Below the pieces are notes generated by a model that did not search any database, was not told the origin of the DNA, and saw only the letters and a list, made by a program, of their open reading frames with translations. A DNA stretch of 64,000 nt from Rhynochetos jubatus (Eukaryota; Chordata; Aves; Eurypygiformes; Rhynochetidae), in contig CM050656.1 of the NCBI GenBank assembly GCA_027574665.1, positions 16,133,501 to 16,197,500 on the forward strand. Direction: 5' to 3'. Position numbers and translations under genes: made by a program. Positions 24,101 through 36,749 of the stretch are shown here, in pieces. The stretch's first letter is position 1, and each line of letters begins with the position of its first letter.

Positions 24101-26429
24101 ACTGGTTATTAACGTAATGCAACTTTAGTATAGAACTAACATAGAACTAATAACAAATAGCTTTCAAGGAGGGGAGAAGACTTCCCTTGCTCAAATGCAT
24201 CTTCCTTAATAATGGTTCTCAGATTTGTATGCACCTTACTTTTTCTTAATTTAAAAGAAAATAAACAGTCCATTTGTAGCGTTTCATTGTAAACAAAAAT
24301 TCTGTTTAAATAAATATCAAAGCAAAAAGGTATATGCAGAAACTTTTCTTATTTTTTTGAGAAAAATGTCTTTCTACAGACAGTAAGAAAACATCAGTGC
24401 AAAGATCTCTCAATAGTTCTGTTTTATCCTTTTATAAGTTAAAATAGGCAGTGACAATAGGCAGTGACCTTGGTGTTAATAAAATGTTCTACTTATGGAT
24501 ATTTGATATGTAAAGAACAAAAGTAACCAGGAGCTAAGGACATTTTATTGCTTAGATATAAAAAAACAGCTCAAGGTTAGTACTACAGTAGCATTTCTGA
24601 CTTCACTCTATGAAAGACCACGGAAGGTAAAAGCATAAAAATGGCACACAGAAAACTGAGTTAGGTGAATAAATTGCTGGTAAATAAGCCTTTGGTGAGA
24701 ACACTGTTGTTCAACAAACTTCACAACTGAGTTGGCTTGGAATTTTCTAATGGTTGAGGGAATATCAGTTAATTGTTTGTTTTAAGAAATTTACTGTCAT
24801 AAAAATGTTTTGGACAAGCTGTCCCATTTCCAGGTTTTCACAATTAAAAGTTGGGATTTTTCAGTTCACAAGAACTTTGCGTTTAGAAGAAAATATTTTT
24901 AAATTAAAAAATAATTATGGGTAAAGAGTTTCAATATTCAAGGAAAAGAAGTTCTAAATGAAAACAAAATATTCCAATGAAATTAATCGAGGTTTTGGAT
25001 TTGCCTTTTTTTTGTAATCTCAGTGTCTTGCCTAAAATATTGCAAAGAATATTTTTCTTTGCTTACCTCACTTTTAAAATCACCTGTATTTTTACATTGT
25101 CAAGGATAACATGGCTATGCTCTTGGGGCCCCTGGGTCAGCCACAATGTATAAAAAAATTGTAATTATTTACCAGAACTTTCTACTCATAATACTTATCC
25201 TTTACATAAAATTCTGTGTCAATTCTTACAGCTAAAAGATTAAAATCTTCAGCACATTTGTATCAATTCATGGCCTGTGTTGTTTTTACCACACTCAAAT
25301 GACAATACTAAATTACTTGTTTTAGGTAATTACACTCTCGTCAAAACAACCAGTTTTGCTGCAGTATCACAGAGCTCAGCAGGAATTCATACAACCCTGA
25401 GACACGCACAGGTGTCTCCTCCAGACTGCAATATAGTTCTGCTGCTTGCAGTGAATACCATAATCTTTTTTCTTATCTTGTGTTAGTTTTTACTGTAATG
25501 CCATGTATTACAGCTGCACAGCTGTACAGTGTGGTGTCACTGCTGGATTTATCCAACAATCCATCACAGTTAAGATGTAGTTCTGAAGTCTCAAGGGTCT
25601 GAGGTGTCTTACCAGGGTGTGACAGCCCAAGTATCTGTTTTTTCATAAAAAATCCCCCTGGATCACACTTTTGGAAGAGAAGGAGAAGGAGAAGAGGCTT
25701 TAAAATTTCTATCTGAATTTCATAGTTAAAGAACTTTTTTTTTTATGGCTTTTACTCAAACATATTCTAGTCTTTCTTTGTGACAGCCTAACTGTGCAAA
25801 TAATTTAAACTTTTTTTCATCAGAAGGGTTTAAAATGCAAATTTGGTTCAGCATTTGGCCAATTAACCATTTACATAGTTGAGTATGAAAAGCTGAAAAA
25901 TGGAAGTTCAAACAACTTGAAATAATAATGTTTTTCTGAAGACTGCTATTCTTCCACATCTGACTCAAAATGCAGTCATTGCAAAATACTGATTCTTATT
26001 TCTATAGACTTTTATGAAAATTATATACAGACTGCTTATTCTAAAATGTTTCTTAATTATACAACAATACATACTATACTATATAACTGACCAAGAGTTG
26101 AATGCTGTAAGTGAAAACTATCTTGAGACTGAAATTCAAGTGAGACTGGAATATACTCTGGTTGAAACTACTTTTTAAATCCAAAGATCGATGAAATCAG
26201 ATCTATGATAACTTTTAAGAGTTAAGAATATTGTGTCAAATGACAAAAACTCCACAATCAAGGAAAAAATAATCAACCTTGGAGGAGAAAGTCTTACAGG
26301 GTAAGCAAAAGCACATGTAAAAATAAATAATGAAAGCAAAAAAGGGAACACTGATAGCAATTAATATAAATTAAGACTCAGGAGATTGCTAGAATGCTTG
26401 AGGCTAACATCAATGAGAAATCAATGGCC
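21191..26429. other. AT-rich non-coding DNA, no gene seen
   Basis: No exon, RNA gene or named repeat could be supported. A perfect 13-bp tandem duplication of aataggcagtgac occurs at 24443-24468. A short GA-rich run lies at about 25677-25696. Short open frames, for example 23105-23335 (minus), 23369-23611 (plus) and 25277-25486 (plus), carry no recognisable domain. Confidence 0.55.
24443..24468. repeat. Perfect 13-bp tandem duplication
   Basis: The unit aataggcagtgac is present twice head-to-tail without mismatch (24443-24455 and 24456-24468), a sign of recent slippage or local duplication. Confidence 0.9.
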
Positions 26430-27445
26430 AACACAATTAAGGACAATAAGGATTTTTCAAAGTACATTAGCAACAAAATGCATTCTAACAGCAGTATTAG
26501 TACAGTAATGGATTAATATAGTAGAATGGTCATTAAAATCCAAGCAACATGGAAAGGCTCACAAACTACTTTCGTTCTGAATTTGGGAGAATTCCAATAC
26601 GAGTTGATAATGTCAAGAGAATATACTACGATCCAAAAGTGATTTAAGGAGGTAACACTGAGCAGCTACCACACAGAAGTATTTTTTTATATTAGCATGG
26701 ATAGAAAACTGTGATCCAAGAGCTGGGGGAAAGATTATTTTGTTGTTGGTAGCTCATGAAATTCAGGGGACTTCCCAGAGAAAATTGTGAAAACTAATAT
26801 TGTTCTTGCATCATTAAAAGTTAAGTGGTATGACCTAAATGAGCGGATACGACCTCAGTCAAAGGCACAAGTAGTGCTAGACCTGCTTGTGTGTCACTTA
26901 ATAAAAACTTATAAAATGCAATGGAAGATTCAAGATTTATTAATTAACAGATTTCAAAATACAAAAGCAAGTGGAGAATCCTGATTGTATGTGTGCTCCA
27001 AGTTCCTACAGAGAATAAATTTTGGTAACATTATTATTTCACATTTTTATCAGCCCCCTGTAGGAAAACACAGAATCTTTACCTACAAAGCTAGCCTGCA
27101 AAGAGGATTTTGACACAAGTTAATAATGAAGAGAGCTGCTCATTGATACAGAGCAGATCACTGTAGTGAATGGGGCACAAAGTAATTAGATTCATTTTAA
27201 CATGGCCAAATGTAGAGTAATAAATCTAGGAACAAATAATTATAGGATACCTCTGTCTACTTCTGTTGAGCAGGGAGAAGTACAACACAATCAATGGCTA
27301 GAAGCTGAGAGTCAAATTCTAATTCAAAAATAAAGTGCAGATTTCAACAGCCAGGTAAAAGGAAATAGGGTAGCAGCCATCCATCAGTGGTGGTGGATTC
27401 TCCATTGCTAGAACTAGTCAATTCACAGCTGGACACTTCTCTTTA
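26430..27445 (+). mobile_element. Ancient, decayed CR1/L3-like LINE (sense)
   Basis: Several sections in the right order resemble the coding strand of old CR1/L3-type LINEs as I remember them. Near 26430-26500 is a caaagtacattagcaac-type linker; near 26555-26600 is the ttctgaatttggg section. Around 26650-26800 is a stretch corresponding to the start of the reverse-transcriptase domain (tgatccaagagctgg, then cagagaaaattg). Around 27195-27240 is the catggccaaatgtagagtaa section, and at about 27388-27420 is the ggtggattctccattgct section near the 3' end. Much of the middle of the reverse transcriptase is missing and all frames are broken by stops. It is a pseudogenised, old insertion. Confidence 0.6.
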
Positions 27446-30400
27446 AGGCATAGAGTTTATTCACAATGAAGATAAATTTAGGGAACATTTATGCTGTGCT
27501 GTCAACTTACATATAATCCTCTTCCAAATGCAAGGTGCAGCCATGAGCACTTGCTATTCCTGGGCATACAGCCAATTCAATGGTCTTGATAGGATATAAA
27601 TGGTGTGCAGCTCACAGCACTAGGCCAGCATTTCCACTGCCAGTTTTATTTATAGCCTTCCCACATTCATTAAACAACGTCAGAGAACATCTCCGGCACA
27701 AGGGAAAAGGACAGAACTAAATGTTAGCTGATATCACTCTGGAAGTTTATTTTCAAACCATTGCAATGTTTTATATGGTACTGCTAGTCAAGAGCCAAAT
27801 CCTGCCATCTCTACTTGCTCTTCGCTGAAAAAGGCATCCCAGATAAAATGTCTCTAAAGACAAGACAGGTGAGCGTCAGTAATTTCTACATTCACCCAGA
27901 ATACAGACGCAAGCCCCATCAGTGTACCAGAAAGGCAGACAGATGCGAATAAGGACTGTTGCAGATTCAGGACCCACATATGAAAGGAACAAGAATTTCA
28001 AAACACTTTACTGATTTAATGCTCACAGGGTTTTTCAAAGCAAATTTGTTACCTGGTAATACCTCTCGCTGTCTGAAATGCACATGATTTATAAGCTATT
28101 CAGTAGAAAACATCCAAACATACTAAAATCTGGATCATACCACATTCATTAGTGAGGAGTGACAAATGAACAACCTGGTGCATAGTAGGACAGTACCTGC
28201 CCTTTTCCACTGTCCAACAGCAGTATTAGACTCTGCTCTGCAAGCAGCTTCCAAAAACACAGATTGACATCTACCACACTGTGATGTGGGGGGGTACCCC
28301 ACGTATTCTGAGGTTCACAATTGGGAAGTTTATAAACTGATTGAGGAAAACAAATTTCTGATTGTTTTACAAGGAGGTAAAGAGTATTCAGTAAATTCAG
28401 CCTTCAGGGTAAAAACACTCTCTAGTGACACACATTTCAGACCTGTTACTCCCAGCGCACTCTGAAGACAATCAGCAGCTCATGGAATCAAAATGCTATT
28501 TTTTATGAGAGTCATCTGATAAGCTTCTTAATTCTAATTTTCTGTTTTTCACATAGTCCTGAAGCATGCCTAATCCAAATTTCCTTTTTATTTTTTTTAA
28601 AGAGCCATCACTTCAGCTGTTCACCACTCAAACTCTTTTTAACACCTTGACATTAGACTGTGCCTACGAGTATGTGCCAACCAAAATTACAACATGGGAA
28701 TAGATAAACCACAAGTACAAAATACTCAGAATCCTTATTACTGTAATTATTGTTGTAATTGTTTTAACAGATGTTAAAAAAGAAAAACACAGTAAGAGCT
28801 GGAAGAGTAATAAAGGGATTAGATTTCACAGCCATATTCATAAGCCTTACATAATGAGCGGAAGGAAGGCGCAGAGGATATAAAAAATGAGAGAAGAAAT
28901 GCCCTAAATCTTCAGTGAAAGAGAAAAGACCAAAAAAGAACCATCCTGCTACAGCTTATTTGTACCTGTCACTAAACTTTGATCCATCTCAAATTCTTCT
29001 TGACCTCAAACAGTATGTCATTTCTACCATTTAATTTAATAGACCGTGATCAACAGAAGAAAGGCGGAAACAACTTTTCCAAGCATTCTCCTTTCTTAAA
29101 AAGGATGAAGGACTGTTCAAAACTACTGCACCATCCTCACTGGCTATGGTAACAAAACATTTGATTCCCCACAGTTGTCAAACAACATGTTTAAGACTCA
29201 TGCAAGCAATGAATGTTAAAAAGAAAAGTTCTTTTCCAACAAAAGGAAAAGCTCAACTGTGAAGACCTTTGAAGGAAATGCTGCACCTCAGTGCTAGTAT
29301 CTTTGATCTGCAATTGGTACCTCTAACAGAGGTACACTTGACACTTTAAATATTGATGAGATATTTGCTGAGCTGCCATTAAAAGCCAAGGTTTCACTTT
29401 CTAGTGAAAGAGAAACACAAGCTTCAAAGACTCTGTAGGGGTCCTGATCTCAAGAGCCTTTAAAGAAGCTGAAAGTATATCAAACCAAGGGAAGGGGGAT
29501 CATCACATCTCGGTTTGATATGCTGTAATACCAGTTGTTATACACAATTGTTTGGAAATCTTCTAAAGTGTGAAGACCCTTTTGGAGTTACCATTCTCCT
29601 ACCTAGGGTGCTGGAAAAGAAAATCGCCTTTTTATCAAGAGTACACATTAACAGTGTTTATACTATAAATATCTTTGTATGGTTTTGTTCTTTAGTTGTG
29701 TGGATAACTCTAACGTGTTTTACTATTTCTGAGAGACATGAAAAAATGCATCTGAATACTTCTGACAGATTAAAGTCCAGCAGCTAGACAACTTCATGTC
29801 TAAAACTGTCAGTAGAAGGTGAAATTTCACGGTCATATGCATCAGCACACTCTATGCAGATGAAGTAAAAGTGAGTGTCAGGGGCCAATAAAGCATTCAG
29901 TTGAGCTTTCTTGCTTATTCCACTGTGATTTCATCCATATGTCCATCCAAGCTTCATTATTATTAGTGTAACTATTGGGAAAGGTATGCTACATATGGAA
30001 ATAACCGTCAAGGATAATGAACAAAAGTTAAGATAACAGCTATCTTTTTGTTATGTGAAAGCAGACAATGACCTTAATAGGTAAAGATAGCATACAGAGG
30101 AACATTTGACCCTTGGTCTCAAGTGTGTTACAGTCTATACATCTACTGAAGAAGTTAGGCACAAAACACTGCCCATAAACTTACTGCAGCTGGGCTTGCG
30201 TCGCTGGACAGAGAAACTGAAGGACAAGTAGATGCTCCATTGCTGTTTAGCATTCTGATCACGTGAGCAGTAACAGGACTGAATTTGCAGCTCTTCTCCC
30301 TGTGTGTGAGCTGAGCAAAGAAAAATTAGAAAAAGAAGTTAGCTGAGACAGGAGAAGGCTAACCCAGCTTATTTCTCCACAGAGTAAGGGGAAATATGGG

Positions 30401-31969
30401 TGAACTGTAACTGCTTCATGAGAACATTGCAAGGTGCTCATTCAGCCATCTATGCTTTTCTTAAAGAAGTTAACAGACAGCAAGTCTTTTAATATAAAAG
30501 ACAAAGTTGCAATCAAAAAAAATGCAACTCTGATTTTTAAATTAGTTACAAAAAGGAAAAGTTAAAAAATAACTATTTCAAATACAGTTGAAAGTTTGTG
30601 AAATGCTTCTTCAAGCAAAGTACATTTGGCCAGGAGACAGTGACATTTTCAACAGTATAGGAAAAGGCATTATAAAAGTCATTTCTTAAAGTTTAATTTC
30701 ACATATTGTTTTTTCTTTCTCAATTTAAAAAGAAAAAAAATATATATCAGGGCACTGGCATCCGGTAAACATAGAGACTCGATACTTTTTACTATAACTT
30801 TAGGAGAAGGCTTATGAAATAAACTCTGAAAATAAGATATATCTGCGCAATCACAGATGGTATTCCAAAGACTTTGATCCAGCACCCTGGATACAAGCCT
30901 GGACATTATGTGTGCTCCTGCCGGCAGCAATTTGCCTAAGTGCTTATGCATAGCACCACGCATATCTTGTAGTCATGGTAAGACACGAGATCATAAAATA
31001 AAAACACTAGCTTCAGCATTAGCATGTGCTAGAGGATAAAAGTAAGAAAATTACATCTTCCTTTTGACAGACATTAAATTAAAATTGAACTGAGCAAAAA
31101 AAATTTAGTTCAATTAATAATTTACTTGATGAAATGAAGATTAAAAATTATTTCACATCATACAAAAGAAGATACAATAATACCATCTGCATTTGATATC
31201 ACAGTGCTGTGAGAAGTTACCCGAAAGAGCCACTTTATTTCATTTTCTCTGTAGAACATGAGAAAAATATGGATGTAGTACAATTAGACCAATATATTAC
31301 GAATCTAGGTACATTTGGAAGTGAAACTTGTTATTCTGCCCTCATATCCATTTTATCCCTAAAAACATTTTCATACATCATTTGCAATTTACACTACGTG
31401 TGAGAGTACATTTGCATTTAGAAATGGAAACAAAGGTGTATGTTATTTTACAGACCAGTCAAGAAACGCTGCGTATGTTTTCTCCACAATGTAAAGCAGC
31501 TGCATTTTACCCTGAGTCACACCCTGAGAATCGCTACTCACAATAACGTTGCAATAGAGGCATCTTGGGATTTTTGAAAGGACATTCATACAATTAGCTT
31601 TGCAATTCCAATTTCACCAATAAAATCAAGAGCCTTGGCTCCAGATCCTCGCCAGACAAGTGGGTAAAACTCACTTTTATGTGCTAATCTTAAGAACTAA
31701 TCTTATTCCAAGAGAAAACCATGCATTTTGGTAAAGATTTGGCATTTAAAAAAAAAAAAAATTGCACCCTCTCTGCACGGGAAAACGAACTTCATTACTT
31801 CTGCTTAGTAGAGACTTAAAAATTGGGTCCCACGAAATGGATATCAGCCATTAGGTGAATATTAGACAATATGTGCTCAGCAGTACTCCAATCTAATAGC
31901 TGCCCCAGCTGAATCAGGATAATGCTTCCTTTTCAGTGTGTTATCTCTTTAGTAATATTACATTATTAT
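27446..31969. other. AT-rich non-coding DNA, no gene seen
   Basis: No exon, RNA gene or repeat family was recognised. Short A/T-rich simple runs occur, for example near 30734-30745, and A14 lies at 31748-31761. The longest open frames (29515-29787 plus, 30679-30963 minus) show no known domain. Confidence 0.55.
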
Positions 31970-32052
31970 GGCCAGATCATCAAATGGTGGAAACTGGCAG
32001 AGCGCTATTGATTTCAGGAGAGCTATACTAACTTGCACCACCTGAGATTCTG
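31970..32052. repeat. Ancient imperfect palindromic repeat
   Basis: The stretch begins ggccagatcatc and ends cctgagattctg. Its two halves are diverged reverse complements (arms about 34 bp) around a centre attgatttcagg. I recognise the pattern as a palindromic interspersed repeat common in reptile and bird genomes, whose fresher copies read ggccagatcctcagctgg outward. Arms now match at roughly two-thirds of positions by eye, consistent with great age. Whether it derives from a MITE-like DNA transposon is not settled by the sequence. Confidence 0.5.
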
Positions 32053-33445
32053 CTTTCTTCATATAAATGCATTATAAACTTAAAACCATATCTAGAATTG
32101 TATGGATCAGTTACGTGTAGACAATATATGAAATACTAGAACAACTATAACAGAAACAATATGAAGAAACACATGTGATGAGGCTTACACTGAAGAACAG
32201 ACAAAGCAGCTCAGGAATCTGTTGTTTTTAATAGAGGGGGCATAATTGGAATGGCTGAATGTTGTTTCAGATTGCTCGAAAATATTATCTTCAAATAAAA
32301 AGACTGATGCAATTCAAAGTCAGAGCCACCTGCAGCAACAAATTACAAAGCAAGCAGCAAGCACCATTGAAGTAGATCACTCAAACAATAAATACAACTA
32401 AAACTGTCTGAATACCCTTCAAAGGCAGAGAATAAGCAGCAATTCTGTTGATACAGAACAATTTAAATACAGACATTCAAAAGAAAAGTTGCAAACATTT
32501 TTCTTAAGTAAAGGTGCACACAATGCAATTTCAGAAGATGTCTCCATTTCCATACTAATTTTGAGTGAACTGGTGGAATTCACACAGCTGTGATGCCATT
32601 TAGACCATATAGAGCACTCAAACCCTTACAGAAATAAACAACATCGTTCAGCTTTCTTTATACTGGATTCTAGTATCTTTGTCCACATTAAGTAATACTC
32701 AATTTTTCAGATATTTCTCTGGTGCCCTGAAATGAGAACTTATATACACCAGCACATCAGTGCACAAATTCCTATCACTACTGCTGGGTCTTTAAAGTAT
32801 AAATAAGCTGTGTGAGGTTGGTGGACACTTTTAGACAGAAGTCTAAAATTACTGATTTCTCACAAAATGTTTCAATCCCATATTCATCACAGACTTTGTT
32901 ATACAATACTATTTACTGGCTATACATGAGATTCATATTTTGATAACACAATATGATTGCTGTTTTGAAAAAGTGTTTTATACCACAAATACCAGTGGTT
33001 ATGGAAAAGTTGTAAGTATAATTTTGGGTGTCCAATCTCCTACCAGAAAAATCTGATTCATATATTCCTGGGTCACAGGAGGATGCTTACATCCGTTTAC
33101 AACCCCTCTAGTACAGGTAACATAGCAGGACATACTTAATGCAACCGTTAATATGGCACAACCCTAGAGCATCATGTGAGGCAAGAGGCAAAAAGATGGT
33201 CAAAAGAGCAATGGCCAGCCCAGCAGAGACACAGCCAGAACCTTTCAAGGTCTGCTTAAAAAAATACTTAAACTTGTACTGTGAACATTAAACTACTCCA
33301 GGTTTCTCTTTTAACTTAAACTGCACTTTGGAAGCACTGAGCACACACACATATATACATACACATATATAAAATAACCCCAAAAAGCCCAGAAGCCAGG
33401 ACAAATTATGATCCTTCATCCTTCTACAGAGAGGCTTCAGAATGA

Positions 33446-33487
33446 TTTGGCAGCTGTTCATGCCACTTTGGCAGCTGTTCATGCCAC
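33446..33487. repeat. Perfect 21-bp tandem duplication
   Basis: The 21-mer beginning tttggcagctgttcatg occurs twice head-to-tail (33446-33466, 33467-33487) with no mismatch, so the duplication is recent relative to the diverged surroundings and may be polymorphic. Confidence 0.95.
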
Positions 33488-33651
33488 TTAAAAGTTCAGC
33501 TCCAGAGTTAGCACTCCTAACAGGAACAGTGGGTGCAGAAGGAAGTAAATACAGACCATTGGGATACAAGGGAAATACGCACAGTGCCAGGAAAAGGAAA
33601 TAAATGGGAATCTAACTAATTCCATGGAAAAAATACAGGAAAATAAACAGT

Positions 33652-33706
33652 GTATATATATATTTAATACCTAAACAAATATATATAAAATATATTTTAA
33701 AAAATT
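33652..33706. repeat. AT-rich simple repeat
   Basis: Two short (TA)n runs separated by taatacctaaacaa-type sequence are followed by a palindromic A6/T7 stretch. This is ordinary low-complexity DNA. Confidence 0.8.
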
Positions 33707-33846
33707 TTTTTGAATTATCCTATTGAATTGAGACAAAACTAGTACGTGGGGAACACCGTGTGGCTATATGCCCATGTAAAGAGAGCTGTCTAATGGTAAG
33801 GCATATTACATATTAACATTATATACATAACATTACATGATACACC

Positions 33847-34650
33847 AGAAGGATGTGCCACCATACAGCGAGACCTGGACAGGCTAGAGAGTTGAGCTGA
33901 GAGGAACCTACTGAAGTTCAACAAGGGCAAGTGTAGGGCCCTGCACCTGGGGAGGAATAGCCCCAGGCACTAGTACAGGCTGGGGGCTGACCTGCTGGAA
34001 AGCAGCTCTGCAGAGAGGGATCTGGGAGTCCTGGGGGACACTCAGTTGACCATGAGCCAGCAATGTACCCTCGTGGCCAAGGAGGCCAATAGTATCCTGG
34101 GGTGCATTAAAAACAGCATGACCAGCAGGTAGAGAGGTTATCCTCCCCCTCTCTCTGCCTGAGTGAGGCCACATCTAGAGTACTGTGGCCATTTCTGGGC
34201 TCCCCAGCTCAAGATAGACAGGGAACTACTGAAGAGAGTCCTGTGGAGGACTATGAAGATGACCACAGGAATGGAGCACCTCTTGTATAAGAAAAGGCTG
34301 AGAGAGCTGGTTCTGTTTAGCCTGGAGAAGACTGATAGGGGATCTTATAAATACCTGCAGGGCAGGTGTCCAGAGGATGTAGCCAGACTCTTTTCAGTGG
34401 TGCTCAGCAACAAGACAAGGGGCAACAGCACAAACTGGAATGCAGGAAATTCCATCCCAACATGGAAAGAACTCCTTCACTTTGAGGGTGCCAGAGCACT
34501 GGAACAGGCTGCCCAGAGAGGTTGTGGAGTCTCCTTCTCTGGAGATACTCAAAACCTGTCTGGATGCATTCCTGACCAACCTGCTCTAGATGAACCTGCT
34601 TTGGCAGGGAGGTTGGACTAGATGATCTCCAAAGGTCCCTCCCAAACATA
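33847..34650 (+). mobile_element. 5'-truncated CR1 LINE, avian type
   Basis: This is the clearest repeat in the window. The sense strand carries the terminal part of CR1 ORF2. A frame at 34163-34340 reads MRPHLEYCGHFWAPQ and, further on, RLRELVLFSLEK, the conserved C-terminal region of CR1 reverse transcriptase. Before it lies the characteristic acctggacaggctagagag and gggcaagtgtagggccctg block. After it the frame is broken by indels. The element ends with ggttggactagatgatctcc and aaggtccctccc, the usual 3' end of avian CR1, but the terminal short repeat has decayed. The truncation at about 33847 removes the 5' UTR, ORF1 and most of ORF2, so it cannot move by itself. No target-site duplication is seen, as is usual for CR1. 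Confidence 0.93.
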
Positions 34651-36749
34651 TTAAATACAGATGTTCATTAAAGCCACCCAAGGGAAATGTTCCAAACACC
34701 CTTCTTTTTTACATATTTTAGGTAACGGGTGCTTTGCCTCAGCTGAAGCAAGAGTAACCCTTGGGGCCAATTCCATTTGGGTCCTCAAAGTCAGCTAAAT
34801 TCCTTTTATCTCCTCCATAAGATTCAACATATAAGACAGTTACCAGGCCTTTCCCATGAAAAGATGCAAGGAAATCCAAAATTCATCTAGTGTACATTAG
34901 TTTCAGTGGTACTGAAGAGCAACTGCAGACATGCCCAAAGAGCCTAAAGCTGATGAGTACACATGGTTTTAAAACATCTGTCTCCCTATACCAGTACTGC
35001 TCATATCAAAAAGCAAACTGCTCTAGGCTGAGTAGTCAAGGACCCCATGATTAACGATAGTTCTGCAAAGAACTTTCTCAACACAAACGAAAGAATAAAT
35101 TCATAGCAACAGCTATGAAAAAATGTTTCAATGTAACATACCAGTTATACTAGTTACTATAAGTAGTTACTAGTATACTAGTTACTAGTAACATACTAGT
35201 TATAGTGTTTTCTAGACTCCATTAGAAGTATTATCAAAAGGTTGTAAAGTAGCATTAACATAAAAATTAAGCTTAGCATATATTTGGTTTGAGGGCTAAT
35301 CACAGAATAAAATCTTGTATTGGACAGTGTGTGGACCACTCCCCTCAGTTCACTGAGGAATAGAAGCAGAAAACAAGTGAAAACTTGTGAGCTTTTAAGG
35401 TTGTATAACCTGTCCCCCTACTCCACAAGAAAGTACAGAATTTAGCAAATTAGTTCAAATAGATCTATGAAACACAAGCGTGCATGTTACTCATGCACAG
35501 TAAAAACTGGGAAAATTCATGACGGTATAAATAATGTGCTTATGCAAGCTTACTAACAGTCATACTGCACTTATTTTCTGTTACTAGTGAGGAAAAATAT
35601 ATTATTTCTTTCTGCACCCAATCTAAAGAAAGACTGACTTTCTAAATTCCTCTGCAGGAAAAAGAATATGAATAATGACATTATTTTTACAAACTCTGAT
35701 TGAAAAGACATTAAATCAAAGCAGCAGAGAATAAATCAAAGTATTCAGAAGCTCTACATACTGCTTTTCAAACACAAAGTAAATATTTTTCTAACAGTAT
35801 TGCATAGGGTGTCATGTTGTAGCTGTTTTATATAAATTTTATTGCTTGATTGAAACATGATAATTATCCATTCCTCCAACTTACATGATATTTATAGGGT
35901 CCAACTATTCTGCAGATTAATTTTTTCCCCTTTTTATTAAGTACAAAGGCTAATAATTAAAAATTGAAATAAAAGGCACTGAATGTCTACACAGCTATCT
36001 AAATAATTAATTCATACTTCTAATATTTTTTTCTCTGCTAAATTTTCCTTCTTGGTACTACTGCATTCTCTGTTACAAAGACAATTCCCCAGACATTTAA
36101 ATCACAGCTAGCATGGCTTCTATTTTTCATTTGGTCATGGTACAAATACTGGTGAGAGTCCTTTCCCTCTTGATCAAATTCTGTAATACACTACAGGGAA
36201 AAATAAAAGGTGGGGTTGGGGAAGTAGTGTCTCTTTCTATATATCCCATTGGAACATCTACAGCATAAGATTGCAAGATATACCTCCACTTGGGACCTTG
36301 CCTAGAGTTAAATTCTGGACACAACACGGTAATGCATCACACGTCAAGGCTGGCTAGCTACACTCAAGAATTGCGTGGAACTGTATGTAAGATTTGAAAT
36401 TCAGTAGCCTCCAGACATTGATAAAGGAATGGACAGTCTCCCTAAATCCCACCTGATATTGGCTGATTTAAATTTGGAATGGACTTTTCCACATACAGGC
36501 CCAAGATCTTTACTACAACTGTATAAAAGAAATAAATATTTGTGAGGAGATGGCAGGATGCAGAAAGGAAGGAGCTTCTACCCTTTTTGCTAATAAATAT
36601 GATGTCAGTACAGCAGAATGCACTTCTGTGTCCTCTCTCAAAGGAACTATTATAGACTTTCAGTAATAAACTTCTCATTTAATGCTTAAAGGTTATTTTT
36701 TGTATGAAAAATAAATGTCTCCTTCCCAGACTGCTATGAATCATATCAT
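34651..36749. other. AT-rich non-coding DNA with a CTAG-rich cluster
   Basis: No gene is supported. The distinct element is a CTAG/GTTAC-rich, self-complementary cluster at about 35133-35206. The rest is AT-rich without recognisable repeats. Confidence 0.55.
35133..35206. repeat. CTAG-rich, self-complementary repeat cluster
   Basis: The words actagtta and ttactagt recur on both strands. A perfect 14-bp palindrome, actagtatactagt, lies at 35169-35182 inside a 24-bp near-palindrome. The unit gtaacatac-agttata occurs at both ends of the cluster in direct orientation. This looks like expansion of a short palindromic motif. Confidence 0.7.

Larger units (their letters stand above)
32053..33846. 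other. AT-rich non-coding DNA with simple repeats
   Basis: No gene is supported. It contains a CA/TA-rich run at about 33341-33371, a perfect 21-bp tandem duplication at 33446-33487, and an AT-rich run at about 33652-33706. Confidence 0.6.

Noticed and set aside
34163..34621. 152-codon frame as a host gene
   Set aside because: It is the remnant of CR1 reverse transcriptase and its 3' region, frameshifted in the second half, not a host gene.
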